Shown here in pieces: positions 1-9,565 of a stretch of 64,000 nt of DNA; within the stretch, counting starts at the first letter, position 1; each line of letters opens with the position of its first letter. Source of the stretch: DHVE2 group archaeon (GTDB lineage: Archaea; Thermoplasmatota; Thermoplasmata; Thermoplasmatales; Aciduliprofundaceae). The translations under genes were made by a program, and so were the position numbers. The stretch is taken from NCBI GenBank assembly GCA_027023265.1, contig JALVVV010000025.1:1-64000 (forward strand), given 5' to 3'. A model generated the notes under the pieces. That model ran no database searches. It was not told the origin of the DNA and worked only from the letters and a program-made list of their open reading frames with translations.

Positions 1-163
1 CTTCTTCCATGCTTTGAAAATAACCTATGCTAACTGCTGGTGGATTCCAACCGTAAACCCTGAGCGTTGGACCAATCTCGCTAAGATGCACCAGAAGGGA
101 CTCGTCAAATCCCATATTCCAGTAGGCTCGGTGCCTGTCATCGTATATAACCCTCAATTCCAT
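1..163 (-). CDS. lplA: Lipoate-protein ligase A family, N-terminal fragment
   Basis: The minus-strand frame starting with ATG at 163 runs off the left edge and gives 54 residues. It contains a segment reading like WNMGFDESLL followed by PTLRVYGWNPPAVSIGYFQ, which is the conserved N-terminal signature of the LplA/LipB ligase fold (start of the lipoyl-AMP pocket). These enzymes attach lipoate to the lipoyl domains of 2-oxoacid dehydrogenases or the glycine-cleavage H protein. The aminomethyltransferase and lipoamide-dehydrogenase-like genes elsewhere in the window fit that use. The rest of the gene, including the catalytic lysine, is outside the window. The family assignment is firm. Whether this is the ligase or an octanoyltransferase cannot be told from the fragment. 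Confidence 0.85.
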   Translation of the reverse strand, partial: MELRVIYDDRHRAYWNMGFDESLLVHLSEIGPTLRVYGWNPPAVSIGYFQSMEE

Positions 164-346
164 ATATGCCTTTATTTTTTTAAGTTATTTTAATGTTTCC
201 TTACCAATAGGAAAATTGCACAAAAAACACGCTGGTACCACATACTATACAGTAAATAATCATACTCTACAGCAGATAGGGTACATCTTCCTCCCATATA
301 AATAGAAATCAGGGTCAGGAGGCTCATATGGGCCTATATCTACTCT
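164..346. other. Intergenic, no gene seen
   Basis: AT-rich stretch upstream of the lipoate ligase. I see no convincing ORF or RNA gene. The ligase promoter should lie at its left end. Confidence 0.5.
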
Positions 347-720
347 TTATTTTCTCAGTTTTTCCAGATCAAACGTCACCTCGTAAAATAGTTCATCTTC
401 ACTCGGCCTCCATACATCTCCATCTACATCCTCGTTTATCTCCCTGTGCATCTCCTTCCTCTTATCATCCCAGAAATTATAAATACGACCTAACGGGAAT
501 AAACCATTTTCTATCTCTTCTTTTATATCTTTGTTCCATGGGTCAATATGTCTTTTTGCCCATACCTTCCTACTACTCACACGAATGTATTTCTCCGTCT
601 CTCCGTAAACCTCGAAAAACGCCCCGTTGTACCGCACCAGTAATACATCCCCGGGTAGTTCTTCGGCAGCTCAGGGTTCTCCTGCCCTTCTATAGGCAAT
701 AGCAGATAACACTCGATCAT
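347..720 (-). pseudogene. Small protein gene broken by one frameshift
   Basis: Two minus-strand frames join into one sensible protein of about 124 residues. The N-terminal part starts with ATG at 720 and reads MIECYLLLPIEGQENPELPK. The C-terminal part runs from about 655 to 347 in another frame, reading ELPGDVLLVRYNGAFFEVYG onward and ending FDLEKLRK. The switch falls in the C4G3 run at 649-655, where one base appears to be missing. The C-terminal frame has no good start codon of its own apart from an internal GTG at 637. I do not recognise the family. It is either a decayed gene or a sequencing error in the homopolymer. Confidence 0.45.
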
Positions 721-881
721 CAGATTGCCCTCTGGGCCCTTCTCAGATTTCCTCTCACTGCACTTAAATTTCTTCTTTTTCAGGCGATCTACCCTTTCGT
801 AAAGCGGCTATTAACCCATATCCTTTATTCCCCCACATATCCATACAGATACTCCCCACGCCCCTTTAAGATTGCCATAAG

Positions 882-1802
882 TCACCATCCCAAGAAACCT
901 ATGACTTTTTCTGCAAAAATCACGCCCTTTCCAGAGGGAAGCACGGCCCCCATAACCTCTTTTTTTCCACCACCCAGATAACCTTCTCTTTTTGCCATAT
1001 CAATAATTGGCTGGGCGTCAAAATCGATATCATGGGAACGAATGTAAAACTCATCCCTGTCCTCTTTCTCGTTCACCACTATTGCAGACTTTCCAAGTTC
1101 CCATGCAAGTCTTCGGGTTACCCCAGAAATAATATGATTTTCGCTCCGCATCTTTAAGAAGTAGTAATTTCCACGGTCCTCTGCAAGACCCACCCAGTAT
1201 TCAATTTCCTTCTCAATGGCATCTAAATTTGATAGTAATTGCGAAGAATTCAACACATCATCTATTCCCTGAAGAACAAGGTAAACGTTATCCATCACTT
1301 CCTTTCTTCTATTAAGGCGATAGCTGGAATCAAGGAGAGATGTGGCAAGTTGCATATCGTCAAAAGATATACTATGTTTAATTATAGCTCTTTTTATTAT
1401 GTTCCATTCGTCAAGCTCCTTGGCTTTCGGGCCAGTATCGCCCACGATACCAAGTGCAACTAAATAATCAGGGGAATAAGAAAATCGCCTGAGTAGAACA
1501 ACAGTACAAGAAGGGAAACGCACACCCCACAGGAAGGGATTATAATGCTCCTCAGCACAGGTAACTTCATTAGCCCTGTGATGGTCATAAATTCTCAATT
1601 TCACGCGGGAACATAGCCGAGGGGCTTCAGGTATATTCATATCAAGTATAACAACCGATTCGGATTTACTAACCTGCTCAAAATCCTCACCATCTAAGTA
1701 ATAATTACCAATTTTTGGCGTGAAAAGCACATCATCACCTTTCAGCCTGAGGTAAATTGCTGCGGAAGTTATACCGTCCGTGTCCCAGTGGTGCAGTATC
1801 AT
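882..1802 (-). CDS. DHH-family phosphoesterase (RecJ/NrnA-like)
   Basis: The protein opens with MILHHWDTDGITSAA, the DHH-family motif I with its metal-binding aspartates. It then has VVILDMNIP and the DHH signature YDHHRA near residue 70, followed by a conserved ALGIVGDTG segment. The C-terminal half ends in a glycine-rich GGGKKEVMGA stretch typical of the DHHA1 substrate-binding domain. Such enzymes are Mn-dependent exonucleases or phosphodiesterases acting on single-stranded nucleic acid or small oligonucleotides. I start it at 1802 because the conserved core begins there. ATG codons at 1814 and 1865 are in frame. The gene is divergent from the large peptidase. The precise substrate is not inferable. 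Confidence 0.85.
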   Translation of the reverse strand: MILHHWDTDGITSAAIYLRLKGDDVLFTPKIGNYYLDGEDFEQVSKSESVVILDMNIPEAPRLCSRVKLRIYDHHRANEVTCAEEHYNPFLWGVRFPSCTVVLLRRFSYSPDYLVALGIVGDTGPKAKELDEWNIIKRAIIKHSISFDDMQLATSLLDSSYRLNRRKEVMDNVYLVLQGIDDVLNSSQLLSNLDAIEKEIEYWVGLAEDRGNYYFLKMRSENHIISGVTRRLAWELGKSAIVVNEKEDRDEFYIRSHDIDFDAQPIIDMAKREGYLGGGKKEVMGAVLPSGKGVIFAEKVIGFLGW

Positions 1803-1882
1803 ACGTGAAAACATGCAAATCAAAACAAATAAGTTGCGATGATAGTTGAAAAATGAGTGAAACACTATGAAGTCTTGGGAAA

Positions 1883-1892
1883 CATATATATA
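1883..1892 (+). promoter_or_regulatory. TATA box of the C25 peptidase gene
   Basis: The run CATATATATAG is a strong archaeal TATA element. Transcription about 25 nt downstream would leave a leader of about 30 nt. That leader carries the Shine-Dalgarno GGGAGGG at 1926-1932, seven bases before the ATG at 1940, and this decides the start codon. Confidence 0.6.
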
Positions 1893-1939
1893 GTTGTTTT
1901 TTCATGGACAGAACACCCTATATATGGGAGGGAAATATT

Positions 1940-4900
1940 ATGAAAGGAGAAAGGAAAATGAGAAAATATGCGGCTTTGATTATTGCCGTGCTCACAGTGA
2001 TTACTGTGTTTTCAGCGATGAACTTGGCTTCCGCCCAGCAACCCGAAATTAAGGAAAAGGGCGTGTACACCGTTACAAAGACCATCACCGTGCCCCTCAG
2101 TGACATAAAGAAGGTGTCTGGACCTTCTGGGAGTTATGTAATAGCGAAAGGATTGAGGCTTACCGGAATCCCGGGTGCTCCGGCCATCCCTGTGAAAAAT
2201 ATAAAGATAACTTTGCCAAAAGATGCAAAAGTTATAAGCGTGCAGGTAAGCAAGGGAAATGCCGTTAGCTACGGTTACGCCAAGATAACCCCTGCAAGGG
2301 CGCCCGTGCTCAAAGATGGATATAAGATTCCACAGAAGTTCAGCCCACCAGCAACCAGCAAGATATACAGCATGGATAAATTCTATCCTCAGAAAGATAT
2401 GAGATACAACGTGGGCAGGGCTTTTGATGCAACCAATGTATATGTGCACCTGTTTCCGATTAAGTACAATCCTGTCACGGGGAAGGTCATAGTTAACCCC
2501 ACGATGAAGGTTACTGTTACATACACAATTAACAACGTGCGTGCTGGAAGTGCCCCTATTGACGTGCCGAATATAATAATAACCGCCCCGGAGCTGAAAG
2601 CGCAGGCGCAGAGGCTGGCTGATTTCCACAATTCCACAGGCATGACCTCGTGGGTAGTTACAACAACATGGATTGCCTCGCATTTCCAGCCAGCTGGAAA
2701 TCCCCCAATCAATGGATACGGCAATGCCACCACAGACCCGTATGGAATACTTGGTGGATACTCGCTACCATTAAATAAAAATATGATTATAGGATACAAC
2801 TACACACTTGCAAGAAAGATTGTGGCATTTCTGCAGAATGAATCAAAGGGAAACAACGTGTTCTACGTGACCATATTCGGTAATGCAAGAATGGTACCTC
2901 CAAGTTATTATTATGTGGACCAGCAGTTCTACATATTTGCTTATTATGGACTCGGAGATTATTATGATGCATGGATACCCACCGATGCAATGTACGCATC
3001 ACCGAACTACAACAAGACGCACTTTGATTACACACCAACATTCGCCGTCGGAAGATTGCCCGTAAACAACATGACCGCAAAGAACGTTGTAGATAACATA
3101 ATACATTACGCAAACACCAAGAAGAAGGGAATACAGAATGTTACTCTATCAGGAGGACAGGTATTTGAAACGCCTTACTTCCTGGGAGAGACCGGAGTTC
3201 TGGAGCCAATAAACTATGGGTGGATGGATGGTACAAACATAACGGAGTATTTCCACACCCTGAGAAATTACACGTATAACAATTTCATAAAAATGATGTA
3301 TAACAGCGATTTGATTCTGGAGATTACCCACGGCTCAGGATTCTCGTTCTGGCACCACAACGACGAGGTAAGTGCCTGGGATTTCCCGATGAATGGTAGC
3401 TATGGTTCCCAGCCAATATACATATCCGGCTCCTGCCTTAACGGAGCGTGGGACGAAGAAATGTTTCCCGCATATTCTATGTCTGCAGGAATAAATGGTG
3501 GAACATCAATAGCGGAAAAGATGCTGTTCTCTCCAAGAGGTATAATAGCGTACTTCGGTGCAGACCGCGAGGCTCTCGGCAGCACCTACGCGTACTACGA
3601 CAATGGCACGCTGGTTGCTCCAAACGATTTTAGCGACCTGATGACCGAAGACGGAACCATTGCTGGATACTACATCGGCACCCATTATTATGGGTACGCA
3701 ACTCTTGGACTGATGGAGTATTATGCCCATGTAATGTATAATCAGTGGGTTCCGTATTTACCCATGAAGGACCCCATGGAGGACGGCTTGAATGACAACC
3801 CATGGGCAAGGTCTTACTTCGAGTACACTTTGCTTGGCGACCCCGCGTTACAGGTGGCCGGCAGCGGACCAAATAATCCATCATACTCACAACCAAAAGT
3901 AACCATACCCAATGCAGTTTACGACAGCGGTGATATGCCCGTGATAACGTCAGGAATGCCAGTAAGTGTAAAAATCAGCACCACCTCCCCTAAAGTAAAA
4001 GCAGAGCTTTTGTATCTCGAGATGGATTATGGAAAGGGATATGGTGGAGCAACATACCCAACGTATTATGACTTTGTATTGGGCTCCACAGAACTCTCCC
4101 CTGTGTCATCTAATAATGGGGTGAACAATTTCACATACACCTTCACGCCCAAAGAAACTGGCATATACATACTCAGCGTGTACGGAGAAGATGGAAAGAA
4201 CACGAGATTTTACATGGATTGCGGTATTCCCACACCACCGGCAATACACCTGCAATTGAAAGAAAAGAAATTCATGCATATGAATTATGACAAATTAAGC
4301 TCACAGACAAAGGCCTCGGCGCCCGATGTACAGGTCATCACACTGCTGGATTACGGGAATCTTGAATATGGTAAAAACACAAACGTTACTGCAGTGGTGT
4401 ACAACGCAGGTACTGCAACGGCAACAAACGTGAAGGTACAGTTCTATTTAGAGAATTACACACTTGTGTTCCAGAGCGGAAATCTCAGCCATCCGCTGGT
4501 ATGGTTGGGAAATGCAACAGTTAACACCATTGCACCCGGACAGACTGTTTATGTAACCATACCCTGGAAGAGTGTGAATCTGTGGGCTATAAACCATTCC
4601 TGGGACCCGTACAATTCCTCTGCGAGATGGCAGTACATAGTAGCAAACGCGCAGGTTTCTGGAGATTCTAACCCAGCAAACAACGCAAACTGGGCATTGC
4701 TTCACGTGAACCTGAAGTTAGATGTCTGGGCCCAAAAAGTATTCGTGGAGAAGGACCCGGTGTTAAATCAACCCAACAACATAACGTTCGAAGTCACCAA
4801 TGTAGGAACCACATACACAAGCAATTCTACGATATATGTCTTAGATATGGATGACTACTCCATTATTGCGGCATTAAACAATGTAAAGATTTTGCCTGGA

Positions 4901-6715
4901 CAAACCGAGTTCTTCACAGTACCATGGACACCACAAAATCCAGGTGATGATTCTGTAGCTGTTTACATAGTGACTCCAGGAGATAACAACACGCGCAACG
5001 ATGTGGGCTTTTACTACACGAATGGATATGACAGCGTAACAAACTTTGTAGTTAGAACCTACGATGTTGGAATAGTGTCCGCCTCTGCAAAATCAACAAA
5101 TAATGGTAGCAAAGTAGGTGTTGAAATATACAACTATGGCCCATTAACGTCAAACAACGTGATAATATATGCATATGCATATAGCGACGTTAAAACTATA
5201 GATGTAGAATCTCCGCATCCTTATCCCAACAACTTCAACGAAACATGGGTAATAAATACACCAGCAGGTGCAGGTGGAATAGCTTTGCACTTTGGATATT
5301 TAAAAGTCGAACCAGGGTACGATTATGTGTACATTTACAACGAAACGCACAAATTGGTCGCTCAATACACGGGATTCCACTACAATATGTGGACAAACTA
5401 CATACCTGGCTCAAAAGTATACGTACAATTAGTGTCTGACGAATACGTGCACTATGCGGGATTCCAGATTGACGCCCTTGCCACGCAGTATACATACTTG
5501 GGAAATGTGAGCTTTAATCCAGTAAACGCATACAAATTCGCTGAGAAAACATTCAACACATCTATAAATGTAAGCAATACCGCAGCAATACGCTTCATAG
5601 CAGCAACACCTGGGGAAGAGGCAACACTCAGCACAGGTGGCTCTGCTAACAATCAATATTACCTAATAACACAAAAAGTGGAAATTCAGGCGGTAAGTCC
5701 AGTAAATATAACAAACAACAGACAGCCAACAATAACTTTAAAGTATGCATTACCCAGTGGGATAAATTATAATTACACCAAAGTGTACATAGATGGAATA
5801 AAGGTCCCTGCTTACAGAACGGAAATAACCGGCTCAAATTATGGATACATAAAAGCAGATGTGCCATTTATGTTGGCAGATGGTACCCATGAGGCAAAAG
5901 TATACACAGTAGCTCAAAATTCTACGGGGTATTATACAAACTGGACATTCACCGTGGATGCAATTGCACCACAGCTAACAATAACCTCACCAAGCAATGG
6001 CAACAAAGCAATAACATACGAGAGCACGTTGTGGATTAACGGAACCACAGACCCAGGTGCAAGCGTGACTGTAAATGGTGTTGCGGTAACAGTAGATGAA
6101 AACGGCAACTTCGCGTACAAAGCAACTCTTGTAGAAGGCCTCAACGTGTTCACAGTAGAAGCAAAAGATTCTGCCGGAAACGTGGCTACCGAAAAGGTAA
6201 CTGCCCTTTACCTGCCAGACTTGCCACAGCTCTGGAGCAAAATAAACGATATGTACGCGGAGATAAACAACATGTCCTCCGAGATAAAAACACTGCAATC
6301 GCAGGTAAGCACCATGCAGGGACAGATAGCTCAGCTAAGCACCCAGCTACAGGAACTAAAGAAGGCATTAGATGAAAACGTTACCGCGCTTAACAAGGCA
6401 ATTGCAGAGATGAACAACAAGACAATAAAGATGATTCAGGACAACATCACTGCAATCAACGAAAAACTTAAAACCACAAACAATGAGATAAGCAGCGTAA
6501 AATCAAAGAACAAAGCACAGGACGGCGCAATTGGTACATCTAGCATGATGGGAATAGTTGGTATAATCCTGGCATTGATAGCAATGATAATGGCAGCAAT
6601 AGCAATGATGAAGAAAGGAAACGGCAAGTCAGGATCGGCAACAAAGACAGAGAGCTTTGAAGAAAGTGAAGAGCCTGAAGAGGAGGAAGAAGAGGAAGGT
6701 CTTGAAGAGATCTAA
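1940..6715 (+). CDS. Gingipain-like C25 peptidase, secreted and membrane-anchored
   Basis: A 1,591-residue protein. Order of parts: signal peptide (about residues 7-33, ending in SAQQ); N-terminal propeptide-like region; a C25 caspase-fold catalytic domain (about 210-640) with the likely dyad His464 in ITHGSG and Cys499 in SGSCLNGAWDE; then tandem CARDB/immunoglobulin-like beta domains. One of these near residue 1340 (ITSPSNG...LVEGLNVFTVEAKD) is of the bacterial Ig / glucodextranase-B type. The C-terminal section is a coiled coil of about 100 residues, one transmembrane helix rich in Ile, Met and Ala, and an acidic tail. It is probably displayed outside the cell, standing on the coiled coil, and degrades proteins or processes surface proteins. 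Catalytic residues are assigned by motif. Substrate specificity is unknown. Confidence 0.85.
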   Translation: MKGERKMRKYAALIIAVLTVITVFSAMNLASAQQPEIKEKGVYTVTKTITVPLSDIKKVSGPSGSYVIAKGLRLTGIPGAPAIPVKNIKITLPKDAKVISVQVSKGNAVSYGYAKITPARAPVLKDGYKIPQKFSPPATSKIYSMDKFYPQKDMRYNVGRAFDATNVYVHLFPIKYNPVTGKVIVNPTMKVTVTYTINNVRAGSAPIDVPNIIITAPELKAQAQRLADFHNSTGMTSWVVTTTWIASHFQPAGNPPINGYGNATTDPYGILGGYSLPLNKNMIIGYNYTLARKIVAFLQNESKGNNVFYVTIFGNARMVPPSYYYVDQQFYIFAYYGLGDYYDAWIPTDAMYASPNYNKTHFDYTPTFAVGRLPVNNMTAKNVVDNIIHYANTKKKGIQNVTLSGGQVFETPYFLGETGVLEPINYGWMDGTNITEYFHTLRNYTYNNFIKMMYNSDLILEITHGSGFSFWHHNDEVSAWDFPMNGSYGSQPIYISGSCLNGAWDEEMFPAYSMSAGINGGTSIAEKMLFSPRGIIAYFGADREALGSTYAYYDNGTLVAPNDFSDLMTEDGTIAGYYIGTHYYGYATLGLMEYYAHVMYNQWVPYLPMKDPMEDGLNDNPWARSYFEYTLLGDPALQVAGSGPNNPSYSQPKVTIPNAVYDSGDMPVITSGMPVSVKISTTSPKVKAELLYLEMDYGKGYGGATYPTYYDFVLGSTELSPVSSNNGVNNFTYTFTPKETGIYILSVYGEDGKNTRFYMDCGIPTPPAIHLQLKEKKFMHMNYDKLSSQTKASAPDVQVITLLDYGNLEYGKNTNVTAVVYNAGTATATNVKVQFYLENYTLVFQSGNLSHPLVWLGNATVNTIAPGQTVYVTIPWKSVNLWAINHSWDPYNSSARWQYIVANAQVSGDSNPANNANWALLHVNLKLDVWAQKVFVEKDPVLNQPNNITFEVTNVGTTYTSNSTIYVLDMDDYSIIAALNNVKILPGQTEFFTVPWTPQNPGDDSVAVYIVTPGDNNTRNDVGFYYTNGYDSVTNFVVRTYDVGIVSASAKSTNNGSKVGVEIYNYGPLTSNNVIIYAYAYSDVKTIDVESPHPYPNNFNETWVINTPAGAGGIALHFGYLKVEPGYDYVYIYNETHKLVAQYTGFHYNMWTNYIPGSKVYVQLVSDEYVHYAGFQIDALATQYTYLGNVSFNPVNAYKFAEKTFNTSINVSNTAAIRFIAATPGEEATLSTGGSANNQYYLITQKVEIQAVSPVNITNNRQPTITLKYALPSGINYNYTKVYIDGIKVPAYRTEITGSNYGYIKADVPFMLADGTHEAKVYTVAQNSTGYYTNWTFTVDAIAPQLTITSPSNGNKAITYESTLWINGTTDPGASVTVNGVAVTVDENGNFAYKATLVEGLNVFTVEAKDSAGNVATEKVTALYLPDLPQLWSKINDMYAEINNMSSEIKTLQSQVSTMQGQIAQLSTQLQELKKALDENVTALNKAIAEMNNKTIKMIQDNITAINEKLKTTNNEISSVKSKNKAQDGAIGTSSMMGIVGIILALIAMIMAAIAMMKKGNGKSGSATKTESFEESEEPEEEEEEEGLEEI

Positions 6716-6729
6716 TCTTTTTTCCTCAT
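6716..6729 (+). terminator. T-rich terminator after the C25 gene
   Basis: A run of six T follows the stop codon directly. A short oligo-T is the usual archaeal transcription stop. No hairpin is needed or seen. Confidence 0.45.
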
Positions 6730-6769
6730 TTCTCTAAATTTTCTTATATTTTTGAGCCATTCTCGTATT

Positions 6770-7492
6770 ATGAAAAATGTTGTTGTCACAGGAGCAGCCA
6801 GAGGAATAGGCAGGGCAATAGCAACGAGGCTTGCAAAAGACGGGTTTAGGGTTCTTGTAAACTACAACAGGTCAATAGATGCAGCTCAAAAAACCGTTGA
6901 AGGAATCAGGAAAAAAGGGGGTGTTGCGGAGTCATACAGAGCCAACGTGGCCATATACCCTGAAGTTGAAAAAATGATTGATTATTTTTGCGGAAAATAC
7001 GGAGAAATAAATGGATTGGTGCTTAATGCAGGAATATACATAAGAAAAAATATAAAAGAGATGTCTCTTGAAGACTGGAAAAATACCATTGATGTGAATT
7101 TAAACGGTGCAATGTATCCAGTAAAAGCAGCTCTGAACTGCATGAAAAAAGGTTCTATTGTATTCATCTCATCTCAACTGGCATTTAAAGGCTCCAAGAG
7201 CAGCGCAGCTTACAGTGCTTCAAAAGCGGGAGTTCTTGGATTGATGCGAGCACTATCACTACAGCTTGCTCCGGAAATAAGGGTTAACGCCGTGGCACCC
7301 GGAACCATTGACACAGATATAATAGCAAATTACACACCTGAAATGAGAAGGGAAAGAGAAAGGCAAATTCCTCTTGGGAGAATAGGTAAGCCAGAAGATA
7401 TTGCAGATGTAGTGTCTTTCTTGCTTTCCGAAGATTCCAGATACATAACAGGGGCAACAATAGACGTGAACGGAGGACTGTACATTCATTAG
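6770..7492 (+). CDS. Short-chain dehydrogenase/reductase (FabG-like)
   Basis: A classical SDR of about 240 residues. It has the NAD(P)-binding motif TGAARGIG at residues 6-13, NAG (LVLNAGIYI) near 86, the catalytic serine in VFISSQ, and YSASK near 150 with Tyr and Lys of the catalytic triad. The end, DVNGG, is typical. It oxidises or reduces a hydroxyl/keto group. FabG-type 3-oxoacyl or glucose-dehydrogenase-like substrates are common in this family, but the substrate is not visible in sequence. I chose ATG at 6770 because the Rossmann strand starts there. The upstream in-frame ATG at 6752 adds six unrelated residues. Confidence 0.88.
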   Translation: MKNVVVTGAARGIGRAIATRLAKDGFRVLVNYNRSIDAAQKTVEGIRKKGGVAESYRANVAIYPEVEKMIDYFCGKYGEINGLVLNAGIYIRKNIKEMSLEDWKNTIDVNLNGAMYPVKAALNCMKKGSIVFISSQLAFKGSKSSAAYSASKAGVLGLMRALSLQLAPEIRVNAVAPGTIDTDIIANYTPEMRRERERQIPLGRIGKPEDIADVVSFLLSEDSRYITGATIDVNGGLYIH

Positions 7493-7526
7493 AAAAAAAT
7501 ATATCTCCATTTCCAATGCCCGAACC

Positions 7527-8153
7527 ATGCTGTTAATATTTGACCTTGACGGTACCATCATGGATACCTGGAACGAAATAAAATTAGCTTTCGAAACTAT
7601 ATTTTCAAAAAGAGGTATCGATTTAGATGAGAAAGAGCTCAGGATGGCAGTGGGATTTCCTCTGGAGGAGGTTATTAAATTTCTGACGGGAACTTACAAC
7701 GAGGATTTGGTTAAAGAAGTTAGAAATGCATTTTTATCCATAGAGCCAAGGAAAATAAAAATGTTTGAAGGAATCAAAAAAGTTATTGACCTGCCTGTTA
7801 AAAAGGCGGTGCTCACATCAAAAGGTAATTTGGGAACATTCAGGGACTTGAAGTATCTTGGTATAGAAGATAAATTTCAATATATTGTAACTGCAGACAT
7901 GGTTAAAAACAAAAAGCCAGACCCGGAGGGAATACTGAAAATACTTGAAAACCTGAAAGAAAAGCCAGAAGATACCTTTATGATAGGAGATACTGAAATG
8001 GATATTCTTGCGGCTAAAAACGCAGGCACAAAAAGCGTGGCTGTAACATGGGGGAACCGCACAGAAGAATTTCTCAGAAAATACAACCCGGATTTCATAG
8101 TTAAAAATCCTGAAGAGCTTGTAACTCTTGTGAAGAATCACGCCCACCTGTGA
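7527..8153 (+). CDS. HAD-superfamily phosphatase (phosphoglycolate phosphatase-like)
   Basis: A 208-residue HAD hydrolase with motif I FDLDGTIMD (nucleophile Asp7 and acid Asp9), motif II in VLTSKGN, motif III lysine in KKPDPEG, and motif IV MIGDTEMD. A helical cap lies between motifs I and II (subfamily IA), as in phosphoglycolate phosphatase. It probably dephosphorylates a small metabolite. It lies 34 bp after the SDR gene on the same strand, so the two may share a transcript. Its last 16 bases overlap the 3' end of the convergent pcm gene. Confidence 0.85.
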   Translation: MLLIFDLDGTIMDTWNEIKLAFETIFSKRGIDLDEKELRMAVGFPLEEVIKFLTGTYNEDLVKEVRNAFLSIEPRKIKMFEGIKKVIDLPVKKAVLTSKGNLGTFRDLKYLGIEDKFQYIVTADMVKNKKPDPEGILKILENLKEKPEDTFMIGDTEMDILAAKNAGTKSVAVTWGNRTEEFLRKYNPDFIVKNPEELVTLVKNHAHL

Positions 8154-8776
8154 CCGTGCTTTCCAATCATAGGAACAAAAGCAACATCGCCCCAGATTTT
8201 TCTGTAAACTCCATCTTCTCTCTTCTCGACAACATACAGTTCCTGGAAAAATGTCCCCCCTACTGGTATTATCATTCTACCTCCGGGGGAAAGCTGCTCC
8301 ACCAGTGGTTTTGGAATTTCAGGTGCACCGCAGGTTACCATTATTTTATCAAATGGAGCCTCTACATCATATCCAACAGAGCCATCACCTAAAATCAGTA
8401 TGATTTTATCATGAAACCTGCAATTTTCCATGTTTTTTCTGGCAAAATCTCTAAGCTGGGGAACTCGCTCTACAGTATAAACCACTCTACCCATGGCTGC
8501 AAGCAAACACGCATTGTATCCCGAGCCTGTACCAACCTCCAAAACCTTGTCTCCTTCAGTAACATTCAGAAGCTCAAGCATTGTGGCAACAATGCTCGGA
8601 GAGCTTATAGTTTGATTATATCCAATTGGCAGGGGATCATCATAATAAGCCCTTGATTTAACATCTTTTGGCACGAAAAACTTGCGATCCACGCTTAAAA
8701 AAGCTTGCTTAACCCGCTCTGAAGTTATGTACTTCTGGCGAACTAACTCCTCCACCAAGTCCTCATTTTTCACCAA
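8138..8776 (-). CDS. pcm: Protein-L-isoaspartate O-methyltransferase
   Basis: A 212-residue protein with the PCMT hallmarks: DRKFFVP near residue 30, the substrate loop YDDPLPIGYNQTISSP near 45-60, SAM motif I VLEVGTGSGYNACLL near 80, and VTCGAPEIP followed by PGGRMIIPVG. The enzyme methylates isoaspartyl residues in aged proteins using SAM, starting their repair, a useful function for a heat-grown organism. Length and motif order match the family fully. It is convergent with the HAD phosphatase. Confidence 0.93.
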   Translation of the reverse strand: MVKNEDLVEELVRQKYITSERVKQAFLSVDRKFFVPKDVKSRAYYDDPLPIGYNQTISSPSIVATMLELLNVTEGDKVLEVGTGSGYNACLLAAMGRVVYTVERVPQLRDFARKNMENCRFHDKIILILGDGSVGYDVEAPFDKIMVTCGAPEIPKPLVEQLSPGGRMIIPVGGTFFQELYVVEKREDGVYRKIWGDVAFVPMIGKHGHRWA

Positions 8777-8845
8777 ATAGAGAATGAACTCTCTGTTATA
8801 TTAAGTTTTTCGGATTTTGATTAAATTGAGATGGATTAAGACATT

Positions 8846-9565
8846 TCACTTACCAATTTCACCGCGCTTTTTTAGGTACTCCCTGTAGAAATCTGGATAG
8901 TATTCATACTCAATAGGGTCAACGTACCCAGCTTCCATAAATCCTTTCAACCTAAGCAAGCAGGAATCGCATCTACCGCAGGCTTTCTCACCTCCCCGAT
9001 AACACGACCATGTAAGCTCGTAGGGTACCCCAAGCTCCATACCCTTTTTAATTATCTCTGCCTTTGTCATGTGAATAATTGGAGCAATAATTTTTATCTT
9101 CTTACCTTCCACGCCCCTCTTGGTCCCCAGATTTGCCATTTTTTCAAAAGCTTCCACGTATTCCGGTCGGCAATCCGGGTATCCTGAATAATCTATGGCA
9201 TTTGCACCGTAAAACACAGCATCGGCATCAATCACTTCTGCGTAAGCAAGGGCATAAGACAGTAAAATAGTATTGCGAGCAGGCACGTAAGTGATTGGAA
9301 TTTCATCGCCAATATGTTCCACATCTCTTTCAGGCACATCAATATTATCAGTCAACGCGCTGCCCCCAATTTGCCTGAGATCAATTTTGAGGATTTTATG
9401 GGGTACATTGTAATAAGAGGCAACTTTCCTCGCACTTTCCAGTTCCCTGCTATGCCTCTGCCCGTAATCAAAAGATAGTGCGTGGACCTTGTAACCCATA
9501 TCAATTGCCATGGCAAGAACCGTTGTTGAGTCAAGACCCCCTGATAAAAGCACTACAGCTTTCAT
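8846..9565 (-). CDS. queC: 7-cyano-7-deazaguanine synthase
   Basis: A 239-residue protein with the PP-loop motif [11 protein letters not shown] at residues 5-15, and a C-terminal zinc site with cysteines in SCYRGG, CGRCDSC. QueC converts 7-carboxy-7-deazaguanine to preQ0 with ATP and ammonia. In archaea preQ0 feeds archaeosine in tRNA position 15. It overlaps queD by four bases (ATGA), so the two are translationally coupled. Confidence 0.95.
   Translation of the reverse strand: MKAVVLLSGGLDSTTVLAMAIDMGYKVHALSFDYGQRHSRELESARKVASYYNVPHKILKIDLRQIGGSALTDNIDVPERDVEHIGDEIPITYVPARNTILLSYALAYAEVIDADAVFYGANAIDYSGYPDCRPEYVEAFEKMANLGTKRGVEGKKIKIIAPIIHMTKAEIIKKGMELGVPYELTWSCYRGGEKACGRCDSCLLRLKGFMEAGYVDPIEYEYYPDFYREYLKKRGEIGK

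Noticed and set aside
328-702. Plus-strand 124-residue ORF
   Set aside because: Composition is unlike a protein (Ser, His and Pro rich) and it lies opposite the more convincing minus-strand broken gene.
2012-2683. Minus-strand 223-residue ORF inside the C25 gene
   Set aside because: It is a shadow of the long peptidase frame, Cys/Arg/His rich, with no promoter or ribosome site.
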